Assembly: GCA_031310005.1 (NCBI GenBank)
Contig: CM062384.1
Span: 2,852,001 to 2,916,000 of the forward strand
Direction of reading: 5' to 3'
Source of the DNA: Dactylellina haptotyla
Lineage: Eukaryota; Ascomycota; Orbiliomycetes; Orbiliales; Orbiliaceae
DNA length: 64,000 nt
Under the pieces are notes generated by a model. It searched no databases. It saw only the letters and a program-made list of their open reading frames with translations, and was not told the origin of the DNA. The position numbers and the translations under genes were made by a program. Shown one piece after another: positions 48,335 to 59,653 of this stretch (position 1 is the first letter of the stretch; the number at the start of each line of letters is the position of its first letter).

Positions 48335-48680
48335 TTACTAGTGACACTTGAACTGACAACCTTATATATTTCAAGAAGTCTTTTATATATAATCTTCTAA
48401 TTAAACTATAGCACTGAGTCTTCTCAATGTCTTGCTCCTTGATTGAGTCTTGCACGTATCGTAATAAGAAACTCCCCCGTTAAAACTCCCTCTGTAAAAG
48501 CCCTCGATGAAGGCAAGCAATTCAAGAACACCCGTTGCACTAGTCAGATTTGAATTGACATTCTTATAAACTTCAAGAACCAAAGTCCTCTATACACGCT
48601 TTACCGTTGAGTCATAGCACTAGGTTTCTTCTAAACCCTTACTAATTGAGCGTTGTACATACCGCCCAAGTGCCTATAGG
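48335..48680 (-). repeat. two diverged 200-bp direct repeats of a small gene's 3' end
   Basis: Units at about 48335-48475 and 48535-48675 align over roughly 140 bases with a period of 200. Both encode related peptides on the minus strand: RYVQDSIKEQDIEKTQCYS in the first, and RYVQRSISKGLEET, a stop, then CYDS in the second. The second unit contains the end of the small gene at 48620-48939; the first is its decayed copy. Confidence 0.6.
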
Positions 48681-48939
48681 AAAGAACTAAATACCAGCTA
48701 GTTAGTTTTGAAGTCGAACCTGTTATAAGGATAATTGTATAGCCTCTTACCGCCAGTCCACTGAACAAAATACCACCCATACCGACAGTCAGGTAACGGA
48801 GTCGCACTTGTATCGTTGCTAGAGACTATTCAAAGGTTATTTTCAGCAACTGTTATATTAGATATTTCAGTATTTGAAGTATTATCACCTTGTCAAGTTC
48901 GACAGCCTTGAAAATGAGGAAATCCAATTTCTGATCCAT
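48620..48939 (-). CDS. small single-pass membrane protein with three short exons
   Basis: Three exons, 48939-48889, 48825-48751 and 48673-48620, all phase 0, give 59 residues from MDQKLDFLIFKAVELDK. The middle exon encodes a helix and membrane segment (ATIQVRLRYLTVGMGGILFS, then GLA). The last exon adds ALGRYVQRSISKGLEET. The joins have GTGATA and GTAAGA donors, and the second intron has an ideal CTAACTAAC-like branch. The reading frame is open upstream through a TTAG acceptor at about 48961, so a further 5' exon in the CT-rich DNA at about 49030-49180 is likely. A 47-codon ATG frame there (MSPVSTPLSISSAPATFSDP) has strong C-ending codon use but does not join in phase. I do not recognise the family. 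Confidence 0.5.
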
Positions 48940-49029
48940 GGTGCCGTTAAATGGTGGGAGCTAAGTAAACTATCAGTAGGCTTCATATAAATAAAATGAT
49001 TTTTCCTATCGGAATAGCCAGAAGCTTAG

Positions 49030-49260
49030 GAACGTACTAGTGGGGTAGTGAGGTGATGAGGGGGAGAAGAAGGGGAGGAGAGAGTGCGAGAGAGAAGGTG
49101 AGGAGGGCGGAGAAGATCGCGGGGTCGGAGAAGGTGGCGGGGGCGGAGGAGATGGATAGGGGGGTGGATACGGGTGACATTCATCAAGGTGGTGATTATT
49201 ATTACGATTATTATTATTGATGATTATAATTATGATTGTGGTGATGATGGTGGTGGTGTG
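49030..49260 (+). repeat. purine-rich tract and GAT/ATT simple repeats
   Basis: From about 49030 to 49165 the plus strand is almost all G and A. It is followed at 49192-49258 by ATT/GAT/GGT trinucleotide runs. The complementary CT-rich strand may encode part of the small gene's first exon. Confidence 0.75.
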
Positions 49261-49519
49261 TATATATGCCAGGATGTATGGGTGGTTGAATTGAAGGAAA
49301 GAAAGACTCGTGTCTAAGCGAGTGAGGAGAGAGATTTTGTTAAAGAAAGAGCAGGTGGCCTAAGCTTGATGACGTGCTCAAGTTTAGATGTTATATTTTA
49401 ACTTTTTGAAGTTTGGGTTCCGCAACGTTGCTCTGAACGCTCCGGATCGTCGCGTCGGGCCTGTGCCCAAAATTGAACACCAACTACCTTGCATATTAGT
49501 CTCGTTGCCAGACGTGCCT

Positions 49520-49668
49520 TGCATATACATGTACTGTATCCAACGTTGCGCCGTTACAGCGCCCGAATTCAAAGCATTTTTCGTCATAACCTTCGGCTTC
49601 GCTACTGCTGCGTCGCTAAAAATACTCTCGGTGGTAGCACGAAGTGCTCGTTTCTGAGCAATAGATTT
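49520..49668 (-). pseudogene. second relic of the aspartic-peptidase-like gene (linker region)
   Basis: The segment is similar to 52450-52600. The plus strand reads CTGTATCCAACG here against CGTATCCAACGG in the parent, and the shared word ACCTTCGGCTTCGCT matches ACATTCGGCTTCGCT. On the minus strand the corresponding peptides are NSGAVTAQRWIQY against NSGVLTAHRWIRY in a common alternative frame. Together with 48171-48312 it looks like one old duplicate on the minus strand. The two pieces lie about 230 bases apart in the parent but 1.2 kb apart here. Confidence 0.7.
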
Positions 49669-50822
49669 GTCTCGCAAGTCAGATGCCGTGGCTACAGCTA
49701 ATAGGAGGTTTAAAGACCATAATTTTCGATTGGTTAGTTGAAAATTGTATTATAATAGTCTAATTTAGTACATTCGGTAACTCAGCCTTTTGATCTAATT
49801 GCCAATTAGTAGTACTAATATTGATTTCTGATTTCGACAGAATGTTCGAAATCAACATATTCTCGAATTCGAACTCGACCGATCGATCGTTCTGGGCTGG
49901 CCGATGATAAATCTTTACGCCGGGAGGTCGCAAAAGAAACTACCGGTTATAGATACAGGCGTGAGCTCTACGTGGTCATGTATGATACATGAAGTGAAGA
50001 TGCGAGGTTCAGAGATGAATACCGCAGTATTGTTCGGAATGTTAATCGGACCGATCCGTGGCGTTTCGATTGATGCAAGGAGGCCACCCACTGGCAAAAA
50101 TGATGGTATTGATATATGCAACGCAGTATGGAGCCCCGATATTGTTCACAGCAATGACGGAGCTGTTCGGGCGTGCGTCCTTGCTGGAAAGCTCTCAAAA
50201 ATATCCACGAGCATTCGAACTTGATCGGATATTTCTCGCTATGAGAGAATCTAGCACATATATTCTGGATTATTTTAATTTTTCTATTTCAAACCAAAGT
50301 GCATGTTGAAAACGATGAATTCGAACCACTAGATGGTCGCGTAAGTGCGCAGGGTCCTAGAACAAGTTACAAGTCGGCCGATGCGATAACTTTCCGACAT
50401 TAGAGTAGTCTAGGTATTTGAAATGCTAGATGGTATTTCGAGGAATGAACCAATATGGATCAGAATGGCAAATTAGACGAAAGTCGTGTATTCAACATCA
50501 GAATGTACATACCCCGCAAAATCTGAAGATAGCAGAATCTAGAATTATTTTAACAGAATGGATCTACGGCAACCTTAGAAGCCGTTTCTGGAATTGAAAT
50601 TCTTTAAGTCCAAACTTGCGAGTCTGCGCCCTCGCAATAGAATTAAGAAAGAATATTTATATCCAACTTATGAACCACGATCTCAACCATCTTTCCTAAC
50701 CTCGCCAGTCAGTTCTAATATTTAATACACTTCCGAATTCTCATCACATTTCCAAAACTCCAATCTCAACTCACAAGATATTTCTCTAATTAATTTGTCC
50801 GCCTAACATACTTTATTCCAAA
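49669..50822. other. non-coding or decayed region
   Basis: AT-rich DNA with mixed open frames at about 49900-50310 on the plus strand, one containing VIDTGVSSTW. They cannot be linked into a gene. It may be further decayed duplicate sequence. The last 100 bases before 50823 form the leader of the small secreted protein gene. Confidence 0.4.
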
Positions 50823-51384
50823 ATGCATGTTTTTGGGTTCCTAATTGTTCTTGCTACTGTTGTAGTGGCGGTCCCAGTGCCAGGTGGTAAGTTGCTAAAA
50901 ACCTCGAGTCCCTAATCTTTCTTGATAAGATGATTGTTGGTAACCGACCACAATGGCTGATATTTAATCCGTCATATCATTAGAAGTTGGATCTGATCGT
51001 AAGTACTCCCGGTTTGAAGAATTGAAAGATCACGAATTCTTTTCACATATATTTAAAACTCGTAGCTTATATCTATACTTTATTCCTAGCTTGCAAGGGC
51101 AAATGCAATCAATCTTGTAATGTGATCTATAATCCAATTCTTGATGGTACTTTCATAGAATGTCGTCCTAAATCGGTTGAAGGCGGTAAGTTCCCCATCC
51201 CCATAAATAAATATACTAAACCTAGAAAAGAAGAATTAGCTAATTATGTGATATACCTATTTTAGAATTTTGCCGGAAAAATGAGGAAACCGTAAATTTC
51301 GCTTTCAGTATTTGTAAAGAAGGCCTTGACTGCGTCGAGGATACCCAGTTTCCTGGCCGTTCTAGATGTCAACTTCCCCAGTAA
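50823..51384 (+). CDS. 8-cysteine small secreted protein with a 15-nt microexon
   Basis: Exons 50823-50886, 50984-50998 (15 nt), 51090-51185 and 51266-51384 give 97 residues. All three introns are phase 1, with GTAAG donors and TAG acceptors. The N-terminus is a signal peptide (MHVFGFLIVLATVVVAVPVP). The mature part has eight cysteines: three close together (PCKGKCNQSC), one in FIEC, then EFC, SIC, GLDC and SRC near the end. The C-x3-GLDC spacing recalls small disulfide-rich extracellular domains in which each exon carries a defined piece. I do not recognise a named family. Size, secretion and cysteine content fit a candidate effector or surface-active peptide; that role is inferred. The gene is invisible to simple open-frame searches because its exons are so short. 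Confidence 0.82.
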
Positions 51385-52088
51385 AATGGTCCGATTAGAG
51401 AAACCTAAGATACTTGCCAGGTCTTAAACAACTGTACAAGTAGCATTTTCTTACAAGTTCAGGCAAACAACCTTATATAGGCTACTATATAGCGTATAAC
51501 GCTCGATTTTTGATTCAAGTTCCATGTATTGAGTCTTTTCCAACCCATTTTAAATAAGGGGAAAACAGATAAACTCCAAGCTGGTTGGTTCTATTAGGGG
51601 CTGAATTATTGGTTGCATCAGACTCCATAAAATCAATCGAAGGGTCAATTTTCCAAATTAACTGCGGGTCAAAGAGGCTACTTTCCATTCCATGACGTCG
51701 GCTAGTTGAAACATTTTGCTGTAGTGCATATTGGTCTGTATGCGATTTTGGTATTTCAAGTGCTAGCCGAGCAAGAGATAGGATTAAACTGTATTTTTCA
51801 AAAAGTTTTTAAAATACTAAAGGTTGAAAAAAAGGATCGAATAATATACAAGGGATAGAATTCGTTGCGGCGTTGCTCTTTTTAGACACAGTTTTAACCT
51901 GCTGTAGTAAGTGGTGGGTTCGGCCTTACTGCGGTTCATCTATTGCTAGTTACAACGAGTATTAATAAGCTATGGTATATCAAAAACGGCTCTAACTAGC
52001 TATCAACACCGAAAATAAACAGGGGTTATATATCTTTCTAATAATTTTGCACATAAAGTATAAAGTCTCTGGATTTTCATTTCCATAA
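51385..52088. other. intergenic region
   Basis: AT-rich DNA between convergent features, the secreted-protein gene on plus and the peptidase-like gene on minus. No coding signal is visible. Confidence 0.5.
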
Positions 52089-54324
52089 TTATACAAAATG
52101 AGCATTAGCTTCTAGCTCTGAGGCCATTTCGACCGGTAGCTCGGATCTTGCTCGCACGGAGCCAATAATCTGTTCATTGTTCGGGTCGGCTGTCAACTCG
52201 CGCAACAGCAGCGGATTCGGGCTCAACTCATGAGAATGAATTGACATAGGAGTCTCTGGAAGTGGAATGGACGGCGGTATCCCGTTTCTTCTCCTGCGTT
52301 TGAAGAAAACGGCCAGCAGTATACCTCCGAATAAGACTACGACACCACCAACTGAACAACCTACAATGGTGCCAATCGGTAGTCCATTGGCTGGGTCAGG
52401 TTCTGGTTGCCCCGTTGGCGTTGGGACGGGCAACCTAGGAGTGGATGGGCTAATCTGACTACCTTGTATCGTATCCAACGGTGTGCCGTTAGCACCCCCG
52501 AGTTCAACAATATTTTGCGCCGTAACATTCGGCTTCGCTGCTGCCACTGCAGTAAAATTCCCCTCCCTTGATAGCACGCAATATGCGTTTCTAAGCAATA
52601 CATATTAATTAGCAAATGAGGTTCCGCCAACTTTCCCTCAAGTTAGTAAATAGGGCCCAGTAGTCACCTTAAGAAAGGCCCGCCGAGCAAAAATGACCAC
52701 TGGTCACTAGTCACACCTGGCTGGAACCTGGCCATCTTCAGAATCATTAGAGGACAGAACTCTTCCGATATATCTATGTGATACCACTCCGAAATGCCAC
52801 GTGAATATGCCCCTTGTGGGGCTAGCAAATGGTTGAATGGTACTTTTATAGTTACTTCGGGGAACATAAAATCAATTGAGTATTCAGCCGGGAACGAGGA
52901 GTTACATGGTATAAGACCGGCAGTGTTGTTGTCCACTAGCCTCGCGCCTACGAGGTCCATAATCGAGTCGTATATCGGAGATGGGAGAAATATCCACCTA
53001 TTACTTTGGGATTAGTCTAATACTCCTAAGTGGGCCGTAAATTGAATGTTTCCATACGGCATTTCAATAAACCTTATAGCCCCCCTATGTGCAGACATAT
53101 CAAAATTCGTCGTTTCAGACGGGAATTGAATAGTAATATTCGGAGCCTTGATTTCTCCTTGCCCGTTTGACTCATCTAAAATCTCGAAATTTCCATAAAA
53201 TTTCTCGCTATCCACCCCGCCAATTATGATTTCTCCGTGAGAGCCTTCGCTCGGATCGTAGATGTTATAAAAGCTAGAAACCTGCCCAGATATTGCTCCT
53301 TGTTGTTCTGAAACATTTAGAAAGCTCGAGTAATTTTGATCTTCGTCGAATCCCTCCAGTCCTAATCCTAGCGCTGGATGGCCAAACCACTGTTCAGCGA
53401 CTCCGAATTTCAGTTTTAGGCTAGCGTCGCCGAAGATGACCTCGTCTTCGACAAAATATCCGTTTATCTCTTCCTAGCAACCTAGGTTAGCATTTGGAAG
53501 CTTGGAGCCGCTAATAAACATGTTGACTCCTACTAACTCCTACGAATATGGTGTGATCGAATTTTTCGCCTCGGGTGATGCCTTCGGATGAATCTATGTT
53601 CTTCTGTCAGTTCTTGCTATAGGATAAAAATGATGGGGATATATATCCATATACAATAGCCGCTCGTTCTAGCTTGTAGACACTCTATTGCATTTGTCGA
53701 ATTGCGACAAAATTCGTTTATCGATTGGGGAAGCTGAGGAACCCAAGTGAACTGGCTGGGTGAAACAGCAAGTTTAAGAGGCTGTCGTTCTATGTCATTG
53801 AAGAACATATAGGAATCAGTGCGGTGTTTCATTGCAGTTATCAATCCATCATCGTTTGAGGCTGTATATCTGATAACTAAAGCAAAGGAATTCAGAGTCG
53901 AGGAAATCCCATCAACTTACTTTCAGCGCCAAAAAGTACCTCCGTAATAATACTATAATCCCCAGTCCCAATGTCCCCGTAGTACTAACGGGATCGCATT
54001 TTTGTTAGTATCTAACCCCTTGCGAATAATCCGCTACTGGTGTAACATTGGGGATCCGACCGGATAGTCTAGATGTCCAACTCGAGAGCTCCTACTCACC
54101 ATAGCGTAAGTTTGGAACTAGTTGCTACTTACAAAATTCGTAGGGAGAACGATATAATTTTGGTTCTGCCTCTTCGTCTTAATTGTTGCTGGTGGTAATT
54201 TTATCCGAGAAAATGATATGCTGCCTGAAAAATCGGTTCCGCTTTGCCATTCGATAATAAAACATAACGAGCAAAGAACGAATAAACCAAACCCAGCCTT
54301 CGCGGCCATATTTGAACCACGCAT
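52089..54324 (-). pseudogene. membrane-anchored aspartic-peptidase-like gene, broken by one in-frame stop
   Basis: Six exons join in phase: 54324-54133, 53984-53921, 53861-53655, 53593-53544, 53473-52668 and 52590-52089. The conceptual product has about 606 positions with one TAA (53014-53012) at position 325. The layout is that of the peptidase A1 fold: signal/anchor N-terminus; first lobe with SPSQFTWVPQ where active enzymes have DTGS; the flap and YFVEDEVIFGDASL; GALGLGLEGF-like loop; GEIIIGGVDSEKFYGNFEIL; second lobe starting GVLD, the stop, then RWIFLPSPIYD; SFLLGGPFLRNAYCVLS; a Pro/Thr linker; one membrane segment (IGTIVGCSVGGVVVLFGGIL) with KRRRR stop-transfer; and a cytoplasmic tail. 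The first catalytic Asp is missing and the second site is disrupted, so even an unbroken copy would probably not be a peptidase. All joins but one would fit an active gene, so the damage looks recent. Confidence 0.72.
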
Positions 54325-55356
54325 CCTTTATACAAAAAAAGGTTTTGTGTTGATATATTTTTCGGCCATGCAGAAAAGTACGGTGAAGGTAAGTTCGGAA
54401 GACAAAGGATGGAATAAATGGTACGGAGGGTATTCATTTCGAGAGGTGGATCGTAGAAATCGGGGTCCCAAGATTCTCCTCCCTATTGTATTGCCCCATG
54501 CATGTACATATGTGCGTCTGTGGCACAGCTGCACACCACGCCTAAAGTTTGCGTTCCACTCGTGTGGTTTAAATTAGCAAAGAGCGAGCCTATCATCGAG
54601 AGGCTGGAAATTTTTTTCGAAATCCTATTCGATAATCGAACATGGCGGAATACCCCTTATGTTTTGTGGGCGCGGTTCACAAAGATATTGTATTTGATTT
54701 TTCATATACAAACCCAAAATTTGTCTAAGCTAAGGAGCTGGTAGATCCGTCGCTTACTATTGTATTAAGTAGATCTATAGAAGGGAGAGTCTAACATTTA
54801 TGGCGTACTAGCAAATATACTGCTAGTATGAGAAACGTGATCCCCGGTATGGATATAGGTCATATGTTTTGTCTGCGAGAGATTCTGTGAATCGCAGCTT
54901 CTTTTCTAGCCTCGTCTCCGAACATCCGGATCCGTTGCTCAAATCTAAAGTCTTTTCTGGCAATTTTTTAATTACCTAGAATCCATGTTAATCCAAGCTA
55001 GTCATCACTAGGACTTGCATCGGTACTCCTGGTATAGGAAGCGTCCATTCGGAGTACTGTTAGAGAATTGGAGGACTCTACCAATTCGAGAGATGGGTCT
55101 ACGCAAAATTTACAAAATATATTCTCGATAGATCAACAGGCTAATAGTAAATTTACAGAACAATTTAGGAGAGATGGTGAAACCATCCGGTCATCACACA
55201 GGTATCAAGTGAAAAGATTTCTAACTCTTTCGAATTGGGTCTATGATCTCCCGTTATACGTTTACAACATACCCCAATACGGTATTGCAGTTAATACAGA
55301 ACTACCTCGATATTTACCCGTTTAGGGTATCTATCTCATTATAACTGACCATGTAT
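54325..55356. other. intergenic region
   Basis: This lies between the NACHT-WD40 stop codon and the start of the peptidase-like gene. An 85-codon frame (55068-55325, plus) has no recognisable features. No gene is called. Confidence 0.45.
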
Positions 55357-58300
55357 CTAAACAGACAAATATGTGCAGCCAACAGGAGGAGTGAACCGTA
55401 AAATGTGCACCCGACCATCCAAGCATCCCATGACTAAAGTGTTTCCAAATATGGAAACAGTATATTTGTCGTACTTCGATTGTCTATACTGGTGTGGAAG
55501 CCAGAGTATCGGAGTCTCGTCGTAAAATACCCAGCGACCCCTAACCGCTATGGGCATGTGATAAGATTCTAGCGAGTCGATATCTCCTAAAAGTTGAATA
55601 GGTATCTTCTCTCCGTTTATGTCTATATATCGATGGTCATATGATGGAGACATCCAACGAGTAGGACCGTGTTCGGCAAATTCTTGCATCATGAGCCCAG
55701 AGGTGAGATCCCACATCGCAGCAGGGAATCTTGTGAATATATACTGCTTGCCATCGGGTGGGCATGCAAGAGAAACAGGCTCGCCCTCCAACATACCAAG
55801 CTCTATTGATTTCATTCTTTGGCCAGAAACTATATCCCAAATATCCACTCTATCTTTCGATAGTATAGCCAAGTCATTATTGCCTGCGAATGCCAAATAG
55901 TGGTTATTAGGATTGCATGGCCCTAGTATTTTAAGAAGCTCTCCCGAGGTTGTATCCCATAGCCGAACTACTGCTACTTCTTCCCCAAATTTATCCCCCC
56001 ATGAAACTGATACCGATGCTAGTTGCCTGCTGGGTGAGTATGTAAGAAAGCTTGTCCAGTCGCTATACTCTTCAAATTTGTGCAATAGCGCACCAGATTT
56101 AGAGTCCCAGGTTGCTATCGTCTCATGATCAGTGCGAGTATACAACCCTGACGCTAATTGCCCACCATCCCGCGAAAATACCAAATATCTTCCATCACCA
56201 TCGACCTCTAACGTTCTTAAAAGCCTCCACGAAATAGGGTCCCATAATTTGATAACGCCAGGCGTCGAAATCGTCGCTAGTCGTGTGCCATCTGGAGAAA
56301 TTGATACAAACGATACTGGACTACTCTTGCCCCCTATATGTATAACGGGCTGAAAGGAAGATTCCGAACTTGAAAGCGATTTAGGGCTTATATTGAGGCT
56401 AGGTGCTGGCTTGCTTCGGAGCTCAGAAGCTAAGTCCCATAATTTTATGCTGCCATCGAGCGACCCAGATGCTAGCAGGCAGCCATCCGGCGAGTAGGCT
56501 AACGACGTCACTTCGGTACTATGAGTTTCGCGTTCTAGTATGCTTGTCTCCCCAGAAGATAATTCCCACAGTATAATCCTAGGTGAATCCATTGCTATCG
56601 CGATTTGCTCGCCTCCAGGTTTGAATAAAAGCTTCAGAGGCATTCCCTTGGTTATTGATAATCTCCTTAGAGGCTTCCCGGAGGCTGCGCTCCACAACAC
56701 GACGAGGCCGTCCTGTGAACAAGATGCAATGTATTCCCCATTGGACGAGAATGCCACAGATTGAACCTTGTCATTGTGACCTTTTAAAGTATGGATCATC
56801 CGCCCAGTCATCGTTTCCCAGACCCTAACAGTTTTATCCCAGGAAGCAGAAGCTAGATATTCACCATTTGGGTTAAATGACAGCGATGTTACAAATTCTG
56901 AGTGACCTTCAGTTGTTCGAATTAATTCTCCAGAATTTGTATCACGGATAGCTAAGGAGCCATTATACGTGGCAGATGCCGCAAAGTTGTTATTTAGTGT
57001 GAATATCAGATCCGTTACATACGCAGTATGTTCCTTCGGCGTTTGTGCAGCTCCGGAGGCCAAGTCCCATAATTTAATTGCGCTACTCCCGAATCCAGAT
57101 GCCAGAGTTTTGCAATCTGGTGAAAATGATAACGAAAGAACACGACTAACATTATCTCCGTCACTATTCAGCGTTTGTAGCAATGAACCAGAAACTAGGT
57201 CCCAGATTTTTATGGTTCCATTGTTGGATCCTGATACCAGTTGTTTTCCATCTGGTGAGAATCCCAGAGAAGTGATGGATTCCTCGTTTCCAACGTTTGC
57301 AACATTTCCTCCGAGTGTTTGTATTACCGGGCCCCAGGATTCGTGATTAGCTGATTTTTCGACCCAGCTTGGCTTTTCATGCAAAAAAGCGTTCTTTATC
57401 AAACTATGTTCCGGTATAAAAAGTAAAGCAGAAAGGTATAGCTGTAATGGAGTTTCTTCGATCATTGCTACGTTAGACTGGACGAATCGCTTGGTATCAT
57501 AAATGAATTCCGATAGCTTTTTAGTTTCGAAAATCTAAGGCCAGATTGATGTTACACTCAGAGTAAGCGATTCACCCTGGTGACTTAGGTATGAGATATC
57601 TGGATTGCCCTACCTGTGAGACTGATTCTAGGTCTTTTATAAAATATAAAATTTGGGCAGAAGCCCCTAATATGCTAGTCACCTCGAACCAGTGTAGGAG
57701 GTGCAAGCAAAGAAAGCTATAAACTTCGTCTAAATCCTCCACAGTAATGGAGTCTCCACCATATTTGAGATGATGGGTCCAATAATGGCTGGCATATTGG
57801 ATGGCAGGGCCTATTTTCTTTTCAACTATGTCAAGGGAGATATCATTTCGTAACGTGGCAGGGGCTCTCAAGTCGCAGATGTCCTTCTTCAGTTTTTTCG
57901 ACAATAGCGATATACAATTGAAAGCTAGCGCCCTATGAGTTTGTTTAGTCGTAATCCAGAACCAATGGATATTATTTGCATCATCCACAAGGAAGTCTTT
58001 GAATGATAAGTGAAACGTTTGAATTGGAAGCTGACTTTTTGTAGAATCCGGAACATTGATGACGGATTGGAGTGGTTCAAGCGTGCAAAGGAGCTGAACC
58101 TCAGATTTGTCTAGCAGTTGAGAAAGTGATACCAGCGATAGTGGAGATTCAAGGATTATAATTGTGCCCACAATCTGTTTGAACTCCTCTGCTATAACCT
58201 CTACCTCTTTCTTGTCGGCATCGATGATCATCTGGTTGAAAATAGGAAGATATGTTTTGTCCAATTTGGATGCAAAGCTAGCGTTTTGGAGTTTGAGGAT

Positions 58301-59653
58301 GGCATCCAGACGACTCTGTGCAGGAAACTTCTTATCTGCGACGAATCGGCACATTGTGGCTGCGGATATGAACAACGGTACGGCTATCCCGATGAGATTC
58401 TGGATAGTTTCTTCCCCAGGCCAATCGCCCCCTACCTCTCGCTTGCGTTCCACCCGAATGTTTGCAAATTCATGTTTAATAAACACAGAGATATCGTGCC
58501 TAATTGTTGATTCCTGTATATCGTGAAGAATCAAATCCTCGTAGTTAGATGACAGCATTTCGAAGCCTAGGTTTATTGGAATCTCTGGGCGGCTCGTGAT
58601 AAATATACGGAGATCAATATCCAGTTCCTGACATTGCGAGGGGAATTTGAGAAGCAGTTTAACAGTGGTGTCTCCTTCGCATTCATCCAAAGCGTCTATA
58701 ACAATGACAGTAGGCATCGTGGGTGTGGAAATGGGACCAAGCCGTCGAAGAGGACCCAACATGAGATTTTCGAACTGCTCTCGTAGTGCTTTTCTGCCAA
58801 TATCTGGGTCGATTTCCACCGCCTGGCTTATCTGAGGTCCGAGCTCCGGTATATGCAATCTCAGATTACTAACGATTGTCCCAAAGAACCTAGAGGCATC
58901 TCCCCTATTTGCTTTACCCCGTTTGAAGAAGAAGCTGGCGCCCAGCTGGCGATTTCCACGAAGTGTCCTCGCCACTGTTCTTGAAATTGTTGATTTCCCA
59001 GTTCCAGCCATGCCGCAAAGCCAGAAAATATGCTTATCTCGAGTATCCGAAACCCATTTTTGAATGTTCGCGAGAAGTTCCGTCCTAGTGTCCGGTAGAC
59101 ATTCCGGCTCGTTCTCATCTTCAAACGAGCCAAAGGTCGCTCCCTCGGCAACAGGTATCTTAGCCAAGATTGCCTCTTGCTCGACGCTTAGGACTATCTT
59201 GACTTGGTCGATTTGTAGAGCGCGTTGGATTGACTCTTGGATCTTATCCAATTTCTGGACAATTCCGTTAACATCCTTCTTTGTAAGAGGCCATTTAAAA
59301 TCCCGTTTACCAAACCGACTCAGTATTTTACTAGCGCCTTTCTTGTCCTTTTGCGCTTTTTGGACTGTGAAATCTTCTTCCAGTTTCCTTCGCAGTTCAT
59401 CGAGTTCGACGCGGCACTCGGAGAGTGCGGATCCCAATTCTCTAGAGGCGCAAAGCTTTGCTTTGTGCGGACCTTCAAGGAGACTTTGGGTGCGATCTAA
59501 TGTCTTTAAGATCACCTCAGACTGATTTTTAATTTCTTCAACATCGTTCCGAGCATTCTTGACCTCCAGGAGATATTGACCGCAGATTTTGGCAACAGAT
59601 GTTGCAATCTGGACCACAGCTATTATGCTCGCCGCGACAGAGATACCATCCAT
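55357..59653 (-). CDS. STAND receptor: Helo/SesA-like N-domain, NACHT, WD40 repeats
   Basis: Exons 59653-57614 and 57534-55357 join in phase (ESVSQ|IFETK) to give 1405 residues. The N-terminus (MDGISVAASIIAVVQIATSV) is the fungal STAND N-terminal domain of the Helo/SesA-like class. NACHT: Walker A GMAGTGKST (about 214-222), Walker B TVIVIDALDEC (about 312-322), sensor-like ITSRPEI. A helical winged region follows, then the linker QLYLSALLFIPEHSLIKNAF that precedes WD repeats in this class. At least twelve WD40 repeats (about 745-1400) are each recognisable by SFSPDGK..LASGS or WDL..SG elements, but they are quite divergent from one another. Such proteins act in fungal non-self recognition and regulated cell death. 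The divergence of the repeats argues against the recent repeat shuffling seen in het-d/e type genes. Confidence 0.9.

Noticed and set aside
48335-48625. Two tRNA-like segments (box A/B-like words on the minus strand, 200 bases apart) suggesting a SINE or tRNA pseudogenes
   Set aside because: Acceptor and anticodon stems do not pair, and the similarity between the two copies extends well beyond a tRNA into the small gene's last exon, so they are better explained as a segmental repeat.
49904-50224. Plus-strand frame with VIDTGVSSTW, resembling an aspartic-peptidase active site
   Set aside because: Flanking sequence does not fit the peptidase fold, the motif is on the opposite strand to the nearby peptidase relic, and no exon chain can be made.
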